This document shows, in pieces, positions 48,908 through 58,585 of a DNA stretch of 64,000 nt. How positions within the stretch are numbered: position 1 is the first letter of the stretch; each line of letters starts with the position of its first letter. The notes below the pieces were generated by a model. It saw only the letters and a list, made by a program, of their open reading frames with translations. It made no database searches and was not told the origin of the DNA. The position numbers and the translations under genes are program-made. Location of the stretch: positions 7,874,001-7,938,000 of the forward strand of contig NC_052138.2 of assembly GCF_016086655.4 (NCBI RefSeq), written 5' to 3'. Source of the DNA: Lepeophtheirus salmonis. Taxonomy: Eukaryota > Arthropoda > Copepoda > Siphonostomatoida > Caligidae.

Positions 48908-48934
<27 letters not shown>
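48481..48934 (+). other. Possible retroposed 3' end with poly(A) tail
   Basis: AATAAA at 48891-48896 is followed 12 bases later by an uninterrupted run of 27 A (48908-48934). This arrangement, genomic poly(A) just after a polyadenylation signal, is typical of a retrocopied mRNA or LINE 3' end. Upstream is a 61-codon + frame (48481-48666) that I do not recognise. The 5' limit is unknown, and I could not confirm a target-site duplication of the GGCATTTTAGC that follows the A-run. Confidence 0.45.
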
Positions 48935-48939
<5 letters not shown>

Positions 48940-50439
48940 TTTAGCTTTAAAAAGTACTTTCCATACTAAGTTTTTGAATAGTATTTCAATCAATTATCTA
49001 GTTTAAATTAAACTTACATGAACTCTACCTAATTTATTGTATCGGTACTTGATTTTTTCCCCCTTTTTTTAGGGGGGCTGAATTTATATTTTTTTTTTTT
49101 TTCCGACTCCTTTTTTTGAAAATAAGAATTGGGCGTTTTCATATTTTCCAAAATAATAAAAGAGTTTTCTTCATAAATATTACAGTACATTTTTTATCAA
49201 TAACTTATTTTATAACAATTTATGATAATCAAACATTTCAAACTTTCATCCACGTTTTTTTTACTTAAATACTCCAAGGGAAGGGGTCCTACACCTTATG
49301 GCACAGGTCCTGCAAACTTGTATAAATATTACTAAAATCATTTATCTACTCGGCTTCAAATCTAGTCTAGCCTATTTAGAGAAAATATTAAATGAATTGG
49401 TGGGAAATTCAAAGTAATATTCACGTTGTAATTTCATTGACATTTGTTGGGTCATTAATATCTAAATGCTCAATGTGAATTGAAAAAAAAATTTGCTCCA
49501 TAAGCTCTGAACATCTACCAGAAATTGATTTGATGGAATACAAACAATATATATTTATATTTTTTTTTAGCAATTAGTGATTAGTGGACATTAAGGTGCT
49601 CAGGTTTCAGAATATCGGTTTTTTTTTGTTTTTTTTTTCTAGGACAAATTATCCAATTACTACTTTGCCCAAGAAAATAATAAATATTTTCCGATGATTC
49701 ATGCTGCAATACAATGCAATTACGTATCCCATCAAAGTTACTTTATTTTTAAATCTTGGAATGTTTAATTATTTTCCACCAATTGTGTAATAGAGTGTTC
49801 AGTAATTAATTATCGGCTCTGACTCTATAATTCTGAAGATTTATTTCCTATTGGTTGAGTAACCTACACTATATAAGGAGCCCCTGTGCATGTGAAGAAC
49901 AATGGGAAAAATATTCACCCAAAAAACCAAACATCAGTGGGTAATATCGAAATACACTGTAGATTTTTATGCTTATAAGATTTATTAAATTTATATGGTT
50001 ATTCTAATTTTTTTGTTACATAGGTTCTTATAGCATTTTCAGCCAATTGTTGAAGACTCTTCATTATAAAATGGATCTTTTTAATTAATGAAAACTTTAT
50101 AATTCAATTTGTGGAAAATAATACAATATTTTATTCTTTAGAACATCAATAATATGAGTAGGAATATAAATTACATATAATCATTTATTATATTACCGCT
50201 CGGTTCAACTTTTTTTGTACCAAAGGATTTTTTGGTTAATTCATTTTTCCTTTATTCGTCTACCAATGATTAATATTAAAAATCAAATAAAAGCTTTATT
50301 TTAAACTGGACAATTAATTGATATTCTATACAAAGACTTAGTATACATCCTGATCAATAAAAGGAGCAAGTATAATTTTGAAATTTTAATTACAAGATCT
50401 AATAATTATAAAAAAATTGAATGTGTTTGCCATTTTCGC
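48935..50439. other. AT-rich spacer with an orphan promoter-like site
   Basis: CTATTGGTTGAG at about 49848 (an inverted CCAAT) and TATATAAGG at 49870-49878 form a promoter-like pair. An ATG at 49902 opens only 28 codons and no cuticle or other exon was recognised downstream. T-runs and A/T tracts fill the remainder. Confidence 0.3.
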
Positions 50440-51310
50440 CAAACATTCGCTCGATACGAGATCAAACAATTGGCACACTTTGATCACGTCTGTGGGGAGA
50501 CATTGTTCCAGTACTTTATGATGGAATCCTTCAATGAGTGTGAATTAACCTTCCTCTCAAACTCCTCCTGAAAGAAGTAACCCAGAGATTAATATAGAGT
50601 TAGAGAGCCAGGTGTAGACACCTTCTCTTCTTTAAGCAAGATTTAGGTCTTGCAGGACTTGCAAGAGGGGCCAAGATTTTTTGAAACTGGAAATCGACAC
50701 CATTGCCCTTTGCTTTCATGCAAGGTATCAATTGGCCAGACAGGAAGTCACAGTGCCTGTCGGCCACTACACTTTCCTTTGGCTCAAATAAGATGGGGGG
50801 TATGACACTTCCATTACTCCCAACGAGGCAAGGGTCATGATACGGGCCGGAAACTTTGCATTAAAGACGTGGGGAACATTATTTCTCTCTATTGCCAACC
50901 ATCTGTCGTTCTAGATGGTGAGGGATATGTCGACAGTCCATTGTTTCTCATCCGTATAAAAGATGATGCGGTCACCATGGAACTTCAAATCGTTCAACGA
51001 TTTTGATTCGTGGGCACTCGGTGTGGCCTTCATTTTGTCTGTTAGGAGCTGTACAGAGCTGCAAGAGTGTTACTCGGAGTCCCTGGAGATGACTTCAAGG
51101 AACGTTTCAGGACGTTCAAAGGATATGGGAGCTCGTTTTTTATCACTCCAGGATTAGTCAGCTTGTTTGTTATATCCTCCTCCTCCTTCTTGAGGGGTTC
51201 GACGTTGTTGACTATTTTCTTTGGATATCTGAACATCTTCTTGATGTAAACTGGCCTGTGTCCTGCGTAAGTAAATTTGATGACAGTGTTTATCCAGGTC
51301 TCCTCCATCC
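50440..51310 (-). mobile_element. Nearly full-length mariner transposase pseudogene
   Basis: This is the most complete mariner here, read right to left. HTH region: FTYAGHRPVYIKKMFRYPKK at about 51280-51220. A linker follows with LKRSLKSSPGTPSNTLAALY. After frame changes comes the first catalytic Asp in DRIIFYTDEKQWTVDISLTI (Asp codon complement 50950-50952), then NDRWLAIERNNVPHVFNAKF, SVIPPILFEPKESVVADRHC and GQLIPCMKAKGNGVDFQFQ. The second Asp (usually FQQDGAP) is destroyed just after this. The last part, ending RIERMFGENG at about 50450, is badly decayed. Frame changes are numerous. The N-terminal 88 codons at 51042-51308 remain open. Terminal repeats were not found. Confidence 0.75.
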
Positions 51311-51572
51311 TAATTACTTGTTATGAATTAAAAGTTGCGCAACTGAGCTTACGTCAAGTCTCTAACTCTCACTTGAAAATTGAAATAACCAAGTTGAATG
51401 CTTTCCTTATTGCTCAGGATGTAGTTAAAGATGGTCCAGATTTGCCTGAACAACCCCGTACATCTGGAGAGAAGAGAACTCTCTCCTTTACACGTTTACA
51501 TTGATGTTCAAATTCAACGATTGCTTCTCAATTATGTTCGATGTACCGTATCCACATAGGTTCATTATATTT

Positions 51573-51990
51573 TCATATGTCTTTTAACAGTCCTAACTCT
51601 TTGAAAGCTATAAACTTGGCTACCTCACAATCAACACAAGAGCCTGGAAGTCTTTCTGGAGTTATTTTCTTATCGCTGGCCCTTAATATAGCATGAACTA
51701 TCGGAACCTTACCAGTTCTTAATACATTTACGGGTTTGATTCCCATAACCTGCCTTTTTTTCCTGTTTTCAATCACCACGTAGTGATTTTTTGATGACTT
51801 GCAAGTGATTCATTTTGTCATTACCTCCTTCGATGAAAGTAAAGGGTCTTTGCACAATAATTTCATCCAACGTTCCAAATCACTCAATTTGTGCATGGTT
51901 TTAGATGCTAGACAATGATCTCGGGTAAATTTCTTGATGTTTGCACTTTGAATTTGAAAATCTTAAAATATTGTAGTAACCATCAAAGAG
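51573..51990 (-). mobile_element. Ty3/gypsy gag-like fragment (tentative)
   Basis: On the minus strand, RRRQKEGKLFDGYYN (about 51990) then, in another frame, ANIKKFTRDHCLASKTMHKL, SDLERWMKLLCKDPLL, one stop, and an open frame to 51573 containing GIKPVNVLRTGKVPIVHAIL and LPGSCVDCEVAKFIAFKELG. The 'RRQKEGESFD-Y' block and the following 'DHCL' segment resemble retrotransposon Gag proteins; the final open part I cannot place. Decayed coding-like sequence continues to about 52460. A retroelement is likely, but the family call is weak. Confidence 0.35.
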
Positions 51991-53632
51991 TTTCCCCTCC
52001 TTCTGTCTCCTCCTCATCAAATCCACCTTATCAAGAATAATATGTCCGCATACTCAACTCAATATTCAATTTATTTTATAATTTCTAAGATGTCCGGCTC
52101 AAACATCATGAACAAATATCACACTTGCATTATTCCACTCGTTGCGTAGAACATATTCCAATATATGAGCAATTGCTAGAATTCCTCTACAGTTAACTCA
52201 ACTCATAACTTGTGATCCATTGTTCCCATTACCTTTTGTCTTAACCAACGTATTCCCGGTAGTCGTACTCACATTCGGATCATATACACTAAGAGCCGGG
52301 ATCGTCTCATCCCTATCCCCTACTTTCCACTCCAGTTCATGTTGCTTCTTTTAAAGGCTCTGCATGAGGTTTATTAACTCTTTCATTTGCGTCTTGATCA
52401 TCATCTTTTTTTTTTCACTTAAGTCCATCACAGTAACTGCGCCATGTATCATTACCATGCAAATCAATATTAATCATCACACACTCTCCATGTCATGACG
52501 TCATTATTATCAGTTCGTCACTATTACATGACATAAATATGCATATAATACAAATGCCACACAACTAAGATACAAGATATTTGATTCAAATGAAGGTAAT
52601 CTGTTCTTATCAATGATTTACTTATTGACAGAGCTGTAGCTTAGTAATATGGGAGTTAATTTCATATTTCAGAGGTTGTAGATACAATTTTGAATTCTGA
52701 TACAAAAATAAATCAATTGATTAATTTTAAATCTAAATCGATGCATTTGGAAATCTAAATTCGTGTCAAATAGGTAATATTAATAATGGAAATGCGTTTA
52801 AATTTATTTTACTGCAGTTTGTATTTTTTTTAAATAAGTACAGTAAAGAGCAAGAAAATTGTAATAAAAATATTAATTATTTAATAAATAAAGGCGATCT
52901 AATAAAAAAACAACAACAATTATAAGGAAAAATAGTTTTTTTTCAGCATAATCTTCCTTCCGCTTTTTAAACTTTAAAAAAGGACACACAAAAAACAAGG
53001 AATTATTTTTTATGATATTATAATCACTCCTTAAAATGTATTTTTCCGATTTACAAAACCTTCCCTGTTTATTGCAATGTATATCAAAAGTATTAATTCA
53101 ACCTTTGCATCATTTTGAGTATTCGAAAACATCAGTATTTGTTAAAACTTGACTTTTATTTTGAAATCATTAAAAGGATATAGTTATTAAAGTAATCTAG
53201 TTTTATGTCTTTTATTAAATTTTTTTCATGACCGGTAATTTTGCCGCATATATTTTCAACTTGGATAATTTAGCCTCTACGATAATACGTAGTCATCTCT
53301 AAACTCTCATAAAGGGATTGTTTTTAACCCTGGTTCAATCGATTGCTAGGGGTTCGGTGATCCACACTCAGGGGTTCTGCAAGCCCTCTGCATTCACTGA
53401 CGTAACTGTCTACCGGAGCAACCTGGTTTCAGTGCGAGTGTAAAATAATATCTTTAAAAAGAGATAAATAAATAAATTTATATCTCTAAGATTTACAAAC
53501 CAAAAAACCTCGAAGAAATGAAATATTAATAAAACGATCATTTAAAAAAATTATAAGCCTAGACCTATAAGAAACTGGTTGAGTGGAACGGAAGAAATTA
53601 ATGTACCTATTGGTAGTCAATAATATTACACT
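51991..53632. other. Decayed region with hAT-end-like motif
   Basis: Segment 52000-52460 continues the coding-like composition of the gag-like fragment on the minus strand. At 53340-53400, GGGGTTCGGTGATCCACAC and CAGGGGTTCTGCAAGCCC are repeated pieces reminiscent of hAT termini, unproven. The sequence 53226-53280 resembles the 'TTTTGCC' repeat. No gene was recognised. Confidence 0.3.
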
Positions 53633-53702
53633 CCACGCCCATCTACTTTTTGTTAACAAAAATTAGATATAAAGATTGTGATCCCTAACTGACATTATCA
53701 GT
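53633..53702 (+). promoter_or_regulatory. Promoter of cuticle gene 3
   Basis: CCACGCCCAT is at 53633-53642, TATAAAG at 53668-53674, and TCAGT at 53698-53702 with its A 32 bp from the TATA start. This is the most canonical of the set. TCAATAA at 53618-53624 is shared with gene 2. Confidence 0.7.
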
Positions 53703-53720
53703 TTCAAACATATTATCAAA

Positions 53721-54300
53721 ATGAAGGTATGTAAATAAAGTTTTCTAATTATATATGCTTTAAAACTTGTTTCCAGATTATCATCATATTCTCAGCCCTT
53801 ATCGCAGTTTCTCATGGAGACCACTCACCTGGTCCTTATCGTCCACCCCCTCCCCTACCAACCGCAATCTTAATCTTGCTCCTCCATCCTACAAACCCAT
53901 ATATCCAGTCTATCCTGATACTCCTCCAACATATCAATACAAATATGCTGTCACGGATGACTACGATAAACTTGACTTCAATGCTTATGACTCTCGTGAT
54001 GGTCACACTGCTAATGGAGCCTACAATGTCCTTCTCCCTGATGGACTTGTCAAAACAGTGACTTACACTGTAGCTGATGCTTACTCTGGATTCGTTGCTG
54101 ATGTGACTTACTCCAAACTCCCTCCAAGTTACAAACCAGCTCCACCAGGTTACTGGCCTGCTCCAATACAAAGCAACAAGCAAGCTCCTCCTCCACTAGC
54201 CTACAAACCTCTTCCTCACTCACCTCAACCTCCAGTCTACTACAAGCCTGCTCCACTCCCGCCCCTAGTCTACAGGCCTACCACTGATTATCCTACATAA
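53721..54300 (+). pseudogene. RR-type cuticle protein, frameshifted (gene 3)
   Basis: Exon 1 (53721-53726, Met-Lys), a 50-bp intron (GTATGT...TTCCAG) and exon 2 from 53777 follow the family plan. Exon 2 begins in frame with a good signal peptide (IIIFSALIAVSHG) and DHSPGPYRPPP. The RR domain (YQYKYAVTDDYDKLDFN, RDGHTANGAYNVLLPDG, VADAYSGFVADVTYS) and the Pro/Tyr tail to the stop at 54298-54300 are in another frame. The shift lies in the C-rich run or shortly after it (about 53844-53880) and equals a loss of one base. An alternative donor at 53731 would put the RR domain in frame but destroys the signal peptide. Either this is a young pseudogene or the base is a sequencing or assembly error; promoter, splice sites and poly(A) signal are all intact. 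In the RR domain, Tyr-Asp-Ser-Arg-Asp replaces the usual Glu-Ser-Arg-Asp. Confidence 0.8.
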
Positions 54301-54348
54301 AAATGTTATAATTTATATGGTTTAATTTACTTAGTTTTCCTAATTTTA

Positions 54349-54354
54349 AATAAA
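54349..54354 (+). terminator. Poly(A) signal of cuticle gene 3
   Basis: AATAAA lies 49 bases after the stop codon. Confidence 0.55.
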
Positions 54355-54689
54355 GTATCCGGTCATAAGGTAAAACAACCCTTTAGTTTTTCATTAGAAG
54401 CAATAAAACACTAATTAAAGAAAGTGAGAGTTTCCTTAAGTTTGACATTTGGACTTGGAAAAAAAATATAAAACAAAGTAAGACATCTCCTCATTTTAAA
54501 TGTGCAACAACTATTATTTCGATATTTATATCCTCTCTAAAAGTTTTAGCTTTCTACAATTTTTAATTGGTAAGGGTAATGAGACATATATTTACTTACT
54601 ATTTTCCCACCAAAAATCAACATATTATCTAAAATATATACATATATTTGCACATATTCGGTCATTGAGTTTAAAAAGAGGACTAAAAT

Positions 54690-54850
54690 ACAATTCATTT
54701 TGAAATCATATCTGAATTGATTAATAAAAAAGTGTTTTAACTCGAATCCTACACAAGTAATGAATTTGATAACTTGGAAGTCAACTTGCCAAATTTTACA
54801 ATAATACAGAAATATATATTTCACGTACATACTGGCCTGAACACGACCAC
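54690..54850. repeat. Dispersed repeat, copy of 46800-46990
   Basis: TCAACTTGCCAAATT at about 54780 and the flanking ACACAAGTAATGAATTTG give the match. Confidence 0.5.
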
Positions 54851-55160
54851 ACCTATACTCCTTTCTTTCCCCAAGTTATATTATCACATATTCATGGTAA
54901 AAATGTCATAGAAACTCGATTTTTTAATATTTTTCCTACTAGTAATTTAGTTGTCAGTATATCGCCTAGTTCTCTAAAAAAACATATAGCTATGCTTGAT
55001 ATTCACTATATGTAAATTTTAGCTGTAAAAATTGAATTAGGATATTCTCGCAATATCAAAAATAAATAATGTATTTTGTTGTCAAATATTCATTTTTGGA
55101 TTTCTTCGGTGAATACTTTATCTATTACTTTTCGCATGGACTTGTGTCTGTTGTGTAGTG

Positions 55161-55350
55161 TACAGTCATTTACAAAAGCTTAAGATCACCTGAGATATTT
55201 TCATATTTTCTTAGGAGAAAAGGAATGTATTTCAGAAATATAAATTTGAAAAAAATGGCTGGTTTCGTCAAAGAACTTTAAATAATGATGACACTTACTT
55301 TGCACACATATTTAATCATATTCGACTGATTCTTTTTGCAAGTACCAGTG
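55161..55350. repeat. Tc1-like end region, copy of 45232-45410
   Basis: It begins GTACAGTCATTTACAAAAGC and continues with AAAAGGAATGTATTTCAG and TTCTTTTTGCAAG, aligning to the other copy over about 185 bases. The nearby GTCAAGAAAACGATA at 55709 also has a partner at 45439, so both loci derive from a longer common element. Confidence 0.65.
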
Positions 55351-55568
55351 GGAACTCGTATAACAGTATACTTCATCATGGCTTCAACTCCTTGGGCGCC
55401 CTGTTCTAAATGTATATATCCCAAATTTTGCACAATTACTCATGTAATTGTGAGCAGCTGTCTTTAAACAGCACATCTTTACGGCAATTTCGCGCTCATA
55501 ATATCTTCCTTTGAGTAGCATACAATTTTTGCCCTATGAATATCAGAAAAGATAGCTTTTTTGCCCAT
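55335..55568 (-). mobile_element. Tc1-like transposase N-terminal fragment
   Basis: On the minus strand an ATG at 55568-55566 opens MGKKAIFSDIHRAKIVCYSK. A frameshift then gives EREIAVKMCCLKTAAHNYM and FRTGRPRS followed by a stop. This is the paired-like HTH domain of Tc1 transposases followed by its GRPR motif. The second HTH, all catalytic residues and the C-terminus are absent. It lies beside the Tc1-like end, so both probably belong to one internally deleted element. Confidence 0.65.
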
Positions 55569-55739
55569 TTTTGAAGAAGATCAATAACAACAAATATGCG
55601 AGCACAGCCTTCTCCTGCAAACGTAATTTATCAAGTTAATACATTCGCTTGACCCAGTGGAACATGACACGTACAATACTTGGATACGTATAATATTCGT
55701 TCATTCATGTCAAGAAAACGATATAGTACACTATTAATA

Positions 55740-56410
55740 AAACCAAGTGTAATCTAATTATCAATTTAAAAAACAACAAAAAAACAACAGTGATATATAT
55801 TAAAAAAAAGCAGATTTTATATCTATATTTGTCTGTTGACGGTACATTTTTGAGTGTGCACTTAACATCTTGGAACTGCATCGCTACTTGTTCTAAAAGT
55901 TTAACAATGTAGTAACGAGCATGTGTAGCTATAGCTCAGCGCATCATATTTGAAAAAAAGAAGTACATATGTGTATGTATTATTAAAGTAAAGTATATCT
56001 TTTTCCTCTCCAAGCAATGCCAAGTACTACAACTTTTACCTTATATATGACAAAAAACGATATTCTCTCTAACAAAAGTTTATTTTTTTAGCTTCAAGTT
56101 TATAATTTGATTAATAAGAAGTAGGTTATATTTTCTTACAAAAATACATGTTAGATAATTGATAAAATTAAAAGTATAATACCGGACCTTTCATAAAATT
56201 GAAAATAAGTTTTTGGACGTAGGATAAATGATCTATAGCTAAGAAAAAAGAGATATACATCATTAAGCATTTTGTTACATTTTTCAAAATCATTTGCACA
56301 TTTGGATTTGGATAAAAACAGTTGCAGAACTTCTTAGAAAATGAAAGTGTATTTCTTTTCCAACGTTTATTTAACACCAAGTTCATTTTTGGGATATAAC
56401 ATGTAAGGAA
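55740..56410. other. AT-rich spacer, nothing recognised
   Basis: A 72-codon minus frame (56168-56386) has no motif I can name. Confidence 0.35.
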
Positions 56411-56458
56411 AAATAAATGATTACCATAAAAAAAAATAAATGATTACCATAAAAAAAT
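56411..56458. repeat. Two-copy 24-bp tandem repeat
   Basis: AATAAATGATTACCATAAAA is directly repeated, differing only in A-run length. Confidence 0.7.
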
Positions 56459-56508
56459 AAAAACCATTAAAAAAAATTATATATAACTAAGTAAATTATT
56501 CGAAGATC

Positions 56509-56584
56509 CCACGCCCATTGAAAAGAAAATAAGAATATTCTTTGATGCATAAAAAGAGTAGAACACAAAATCATATTCATCAGT
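56509..56584 (+). promoter_or_regulatory. Retained promoter of a cuticle pseudogene
   Basis: CCACGCCCAT (56509-56518), CATAAAAA as a weak TATA box (56548-56555) and TCAGT (56580-56584, A at 34 bp) keep the family order and spacing although the gene behind it is broken. Confidence 0.6.
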
Positions 56585-56859
56585 TACTACAAACCAAATA
56601 ACCAATCAAAAAATAGTTAATAGGTTTTTACATATGAATATGAAATATACCTCAAACTGTGTTTTATTTTGACATATATTATCTTTCAGGTTATCATATT
56701 ACAAGCCTCCTTCAAGACTAATCTACAAGCCACCTCCATCTCCACTAGCTTACAAAACCACTTCTTCCCCCACCTTCACCCCCAGTCTACATGCCTGCTC
56801 CTTCTCCAGCCTACTACAACCTTGCTTCACCACCATTCTACAGGCCATTTTCTGCTTAA
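56580..56859 (+). pseudogene. Cuticle protein pseudogene lacking the RR domain
   Basis: After a promoter, an ATGAA at about 56640 stands where the Met-Lys exon would be, but its GT donor is gone. TTTCAG ending at 56689 looks like the old acceptor. The sequence then jumps straight from a signal-peptide start (VII, as in gene 3) into the C-terminal repeats: SYYKPPSRLIYKPPPSPLAY. The RR domain and linker are deleted, apparently at a GTTATCATATTAC junction that overlaps both. A one-base frame change follows, after which VYMPAPSPAYYNLA and FYRPFSA end at a TAA at 56857-56859. It is clearly dead, and its repeats are most like genes 1 and 3. Confidence 0.75.
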
Positions 56860-57643
56860 CGGGCTTAAGTAATACCATATTGATCGTTAATTTGATCAAT
56901 CTGATGCCTAAATATATTTCATTTGTTTATTGAAATCACTGTAGGACCACAGATTTTAAGGCTACATTATTTTGTAGTTTGAAAATGAAAAAAGTCTATT
57001 TTTGAAAGTACAGTAAAATCAAATTTTGAAAAATAAGTCAACTCCCCTCCCTTCCCATTCATAAGTTATAAATGTCTCCTTTAAGAAGTTTTGTTAGTAA
57101 ATACCTTTAGGAATGATTAGTACTTGATCAAATTAAACAAAGAATAAATCAAGTTGAGTTACGTAATCAAGGACCAAACTTTATAAGTTTTTAGGACTGA
57201 ACTGAACCGGACCGAGACTGAACAGGAAGGGACTGTAGTTTTCAATCCTAAATATGGACCGCCACAACACCACATGTATGCACTAAACACAGGGCCAGGA
57301 CAATTACCAATAGTTGGAAAAAAAATTGGATCTCAGGCAGAAAATTTAAAATAATAGTCAATATAATAGCTAAATGTATATAAGAGTATTTGTTTAGGAA
57401 ATTAGAAATAGTGTTTGGTAATTAGAATGTTGAGAAATTGTAATAAGAAGAGCAGAGGCAACATAAAGGATAGTAAATATTTTATTTAATTTTAATTTTT
57501 AAATTAATTAAACAATATTTATATCATAACTTATTCATATGATTGCATTTGTCCAAAAATATGATAATATTTGTTCATGTCCAATGCCCATATTGACAGA
57601 ACTTTTTTTGCCATTCAAATGCTCTTTTCCGGTTTATTATCGT
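56860..57643. other. Spacer between cuticle pseudogenes
   Basis: At about 57190-57230 there are irregular GGACTGAAC / GGACCGAGACTGAAC repeats (a decayed simple repeat). CCAATGCCCAT at 57581-57591 may be a decayed form of the family upstream element for the next pseudogene. Nothing else was recognised. Confidence 0.35.
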
Positions 57644-58099
57644 CTTGAATAATCTTATGGCCCTTGTAACCACCAATCCTCCCACTTTGGCACCTTATTA
57701 TTACACACCAGCCCCAACGTAGAGACTCCATCCTACAAACCAAACCATCCTCCAGCTACCTATTACTCCTCAAAAATATCAATGCCAATATGACGTCAAG
57801 GACGATTACGAGGGACTTGACTTTAACGCTGATAAATCTCGTAATGTATACACCAACAATGGAGCCTACTTTGTTTATCTCCTGATTGAAGTGTCCAAAC
57901 TCTGACCTATGCTATAGCATATATATATATATATAGCTGATGCTTATTCCTGGTTTTGTTGCTGATATTACTTTCTCTATGCCTCCTCCCAATTAGAAGT
58001 GAGCTCAAGTAGCTTATCAGCCTTCTCCCAGACCAGTCTACAAGCCGTTTCCTCCCCCGACCCCAATCTATAAGCCAGCATTCATTTACTGGGCCTAAA
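57644..58099 (+). pseudogene. RR-type cuticle protein pseudogene
   Basis: This is a decayed gene copy on the + strand. The signal-peptide remnant LMALVTT and PPTLAPYYYTPAPT end in a stop. In a shifted frame the RR domain starts: KYQCQYDVKDDYEGLDFNAD, KSRNVYTNNGAYFVYL. The key R-D-G has become R-N-V, the PDGR turn is lost, and a (TA)n expansion at about 57918-57935 splits the VADAYSG codons (ADAYSWFCC-like reading, then ADITFS in another frame). The Pro repeats end in QSISQH-like or, in frame, TPIYKPAFIYWA and a TAA at 58097-58099. At least three frame changes and two stops are present. KDDYEGL and FNAD show it is closest to gene 1. Confidence 0.8.
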
Positions 58100-58276
58100 G
58101 TAAGGACTTACACCAAATATGTGATGCCATTATTTATCAAACTGGCTCCTCCTCCACTTTTGAATTTTTTCTGACCTAGGTATAAAAAAATGACAAAAGA
58201 CGTCTGTCAGGTTGATGATATTTCCTTTGCTTTTAGAACGCATATCTTCGTCATTCTTCCTTGTGACCAGAGTTAG

Positions 58277-58585
58277 CCTCGTCAAGCCTGACGAGACGAA
58301 GACGAAAATCTGACAAAAATCATGACGAAGGCAAAATTCTGGTGAAGACGAAACTCTGACGACGACGAAACTAACAAAGACGAAAATCTGACGAAGACGA
58401 GACAAGACGAAGACGAAATAAAAATAACTACGATGAAACAATGTTGATGTTTAACAAAGATAATATTATGACAGTGACGAAACTATGACAAAAACGAGAC
58501 GAAATAAAAGATAACTGCGACGAAACAATGTCAATGTATAAGATAATATTATGACACTGACGAAACTCTGACAAAAACTAATGAC
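58277..58585. repeat. GACGAAGAC minisatellite plus 87-bp tandem pair
   Basis: 58277-58410 is a run of variants of GACGAAGACGAAAATCTGAC. It passes into two tandem 87-bp units (58412-58498 and 58499-58585) that share ACGAAACAATGT.AATGT and AGATAATATTATGACA.TGAC. The strand-wise purine bias is strong. A related array is at 61372-61612, and both begin with a TCAAGCCTGA[CA]GAGAC block, so this is one dispersed family. Confidence 0.75.

Noticed and set aside
53727..53779. Alternative donor at 53731 as the true splice site of cuticle gene 3
   Set aside because: It puts the RR domain in frame but replaces the signal peptide with a charged, His/Tyr-rich start, which makes no sense for a secreted cuticle protein.
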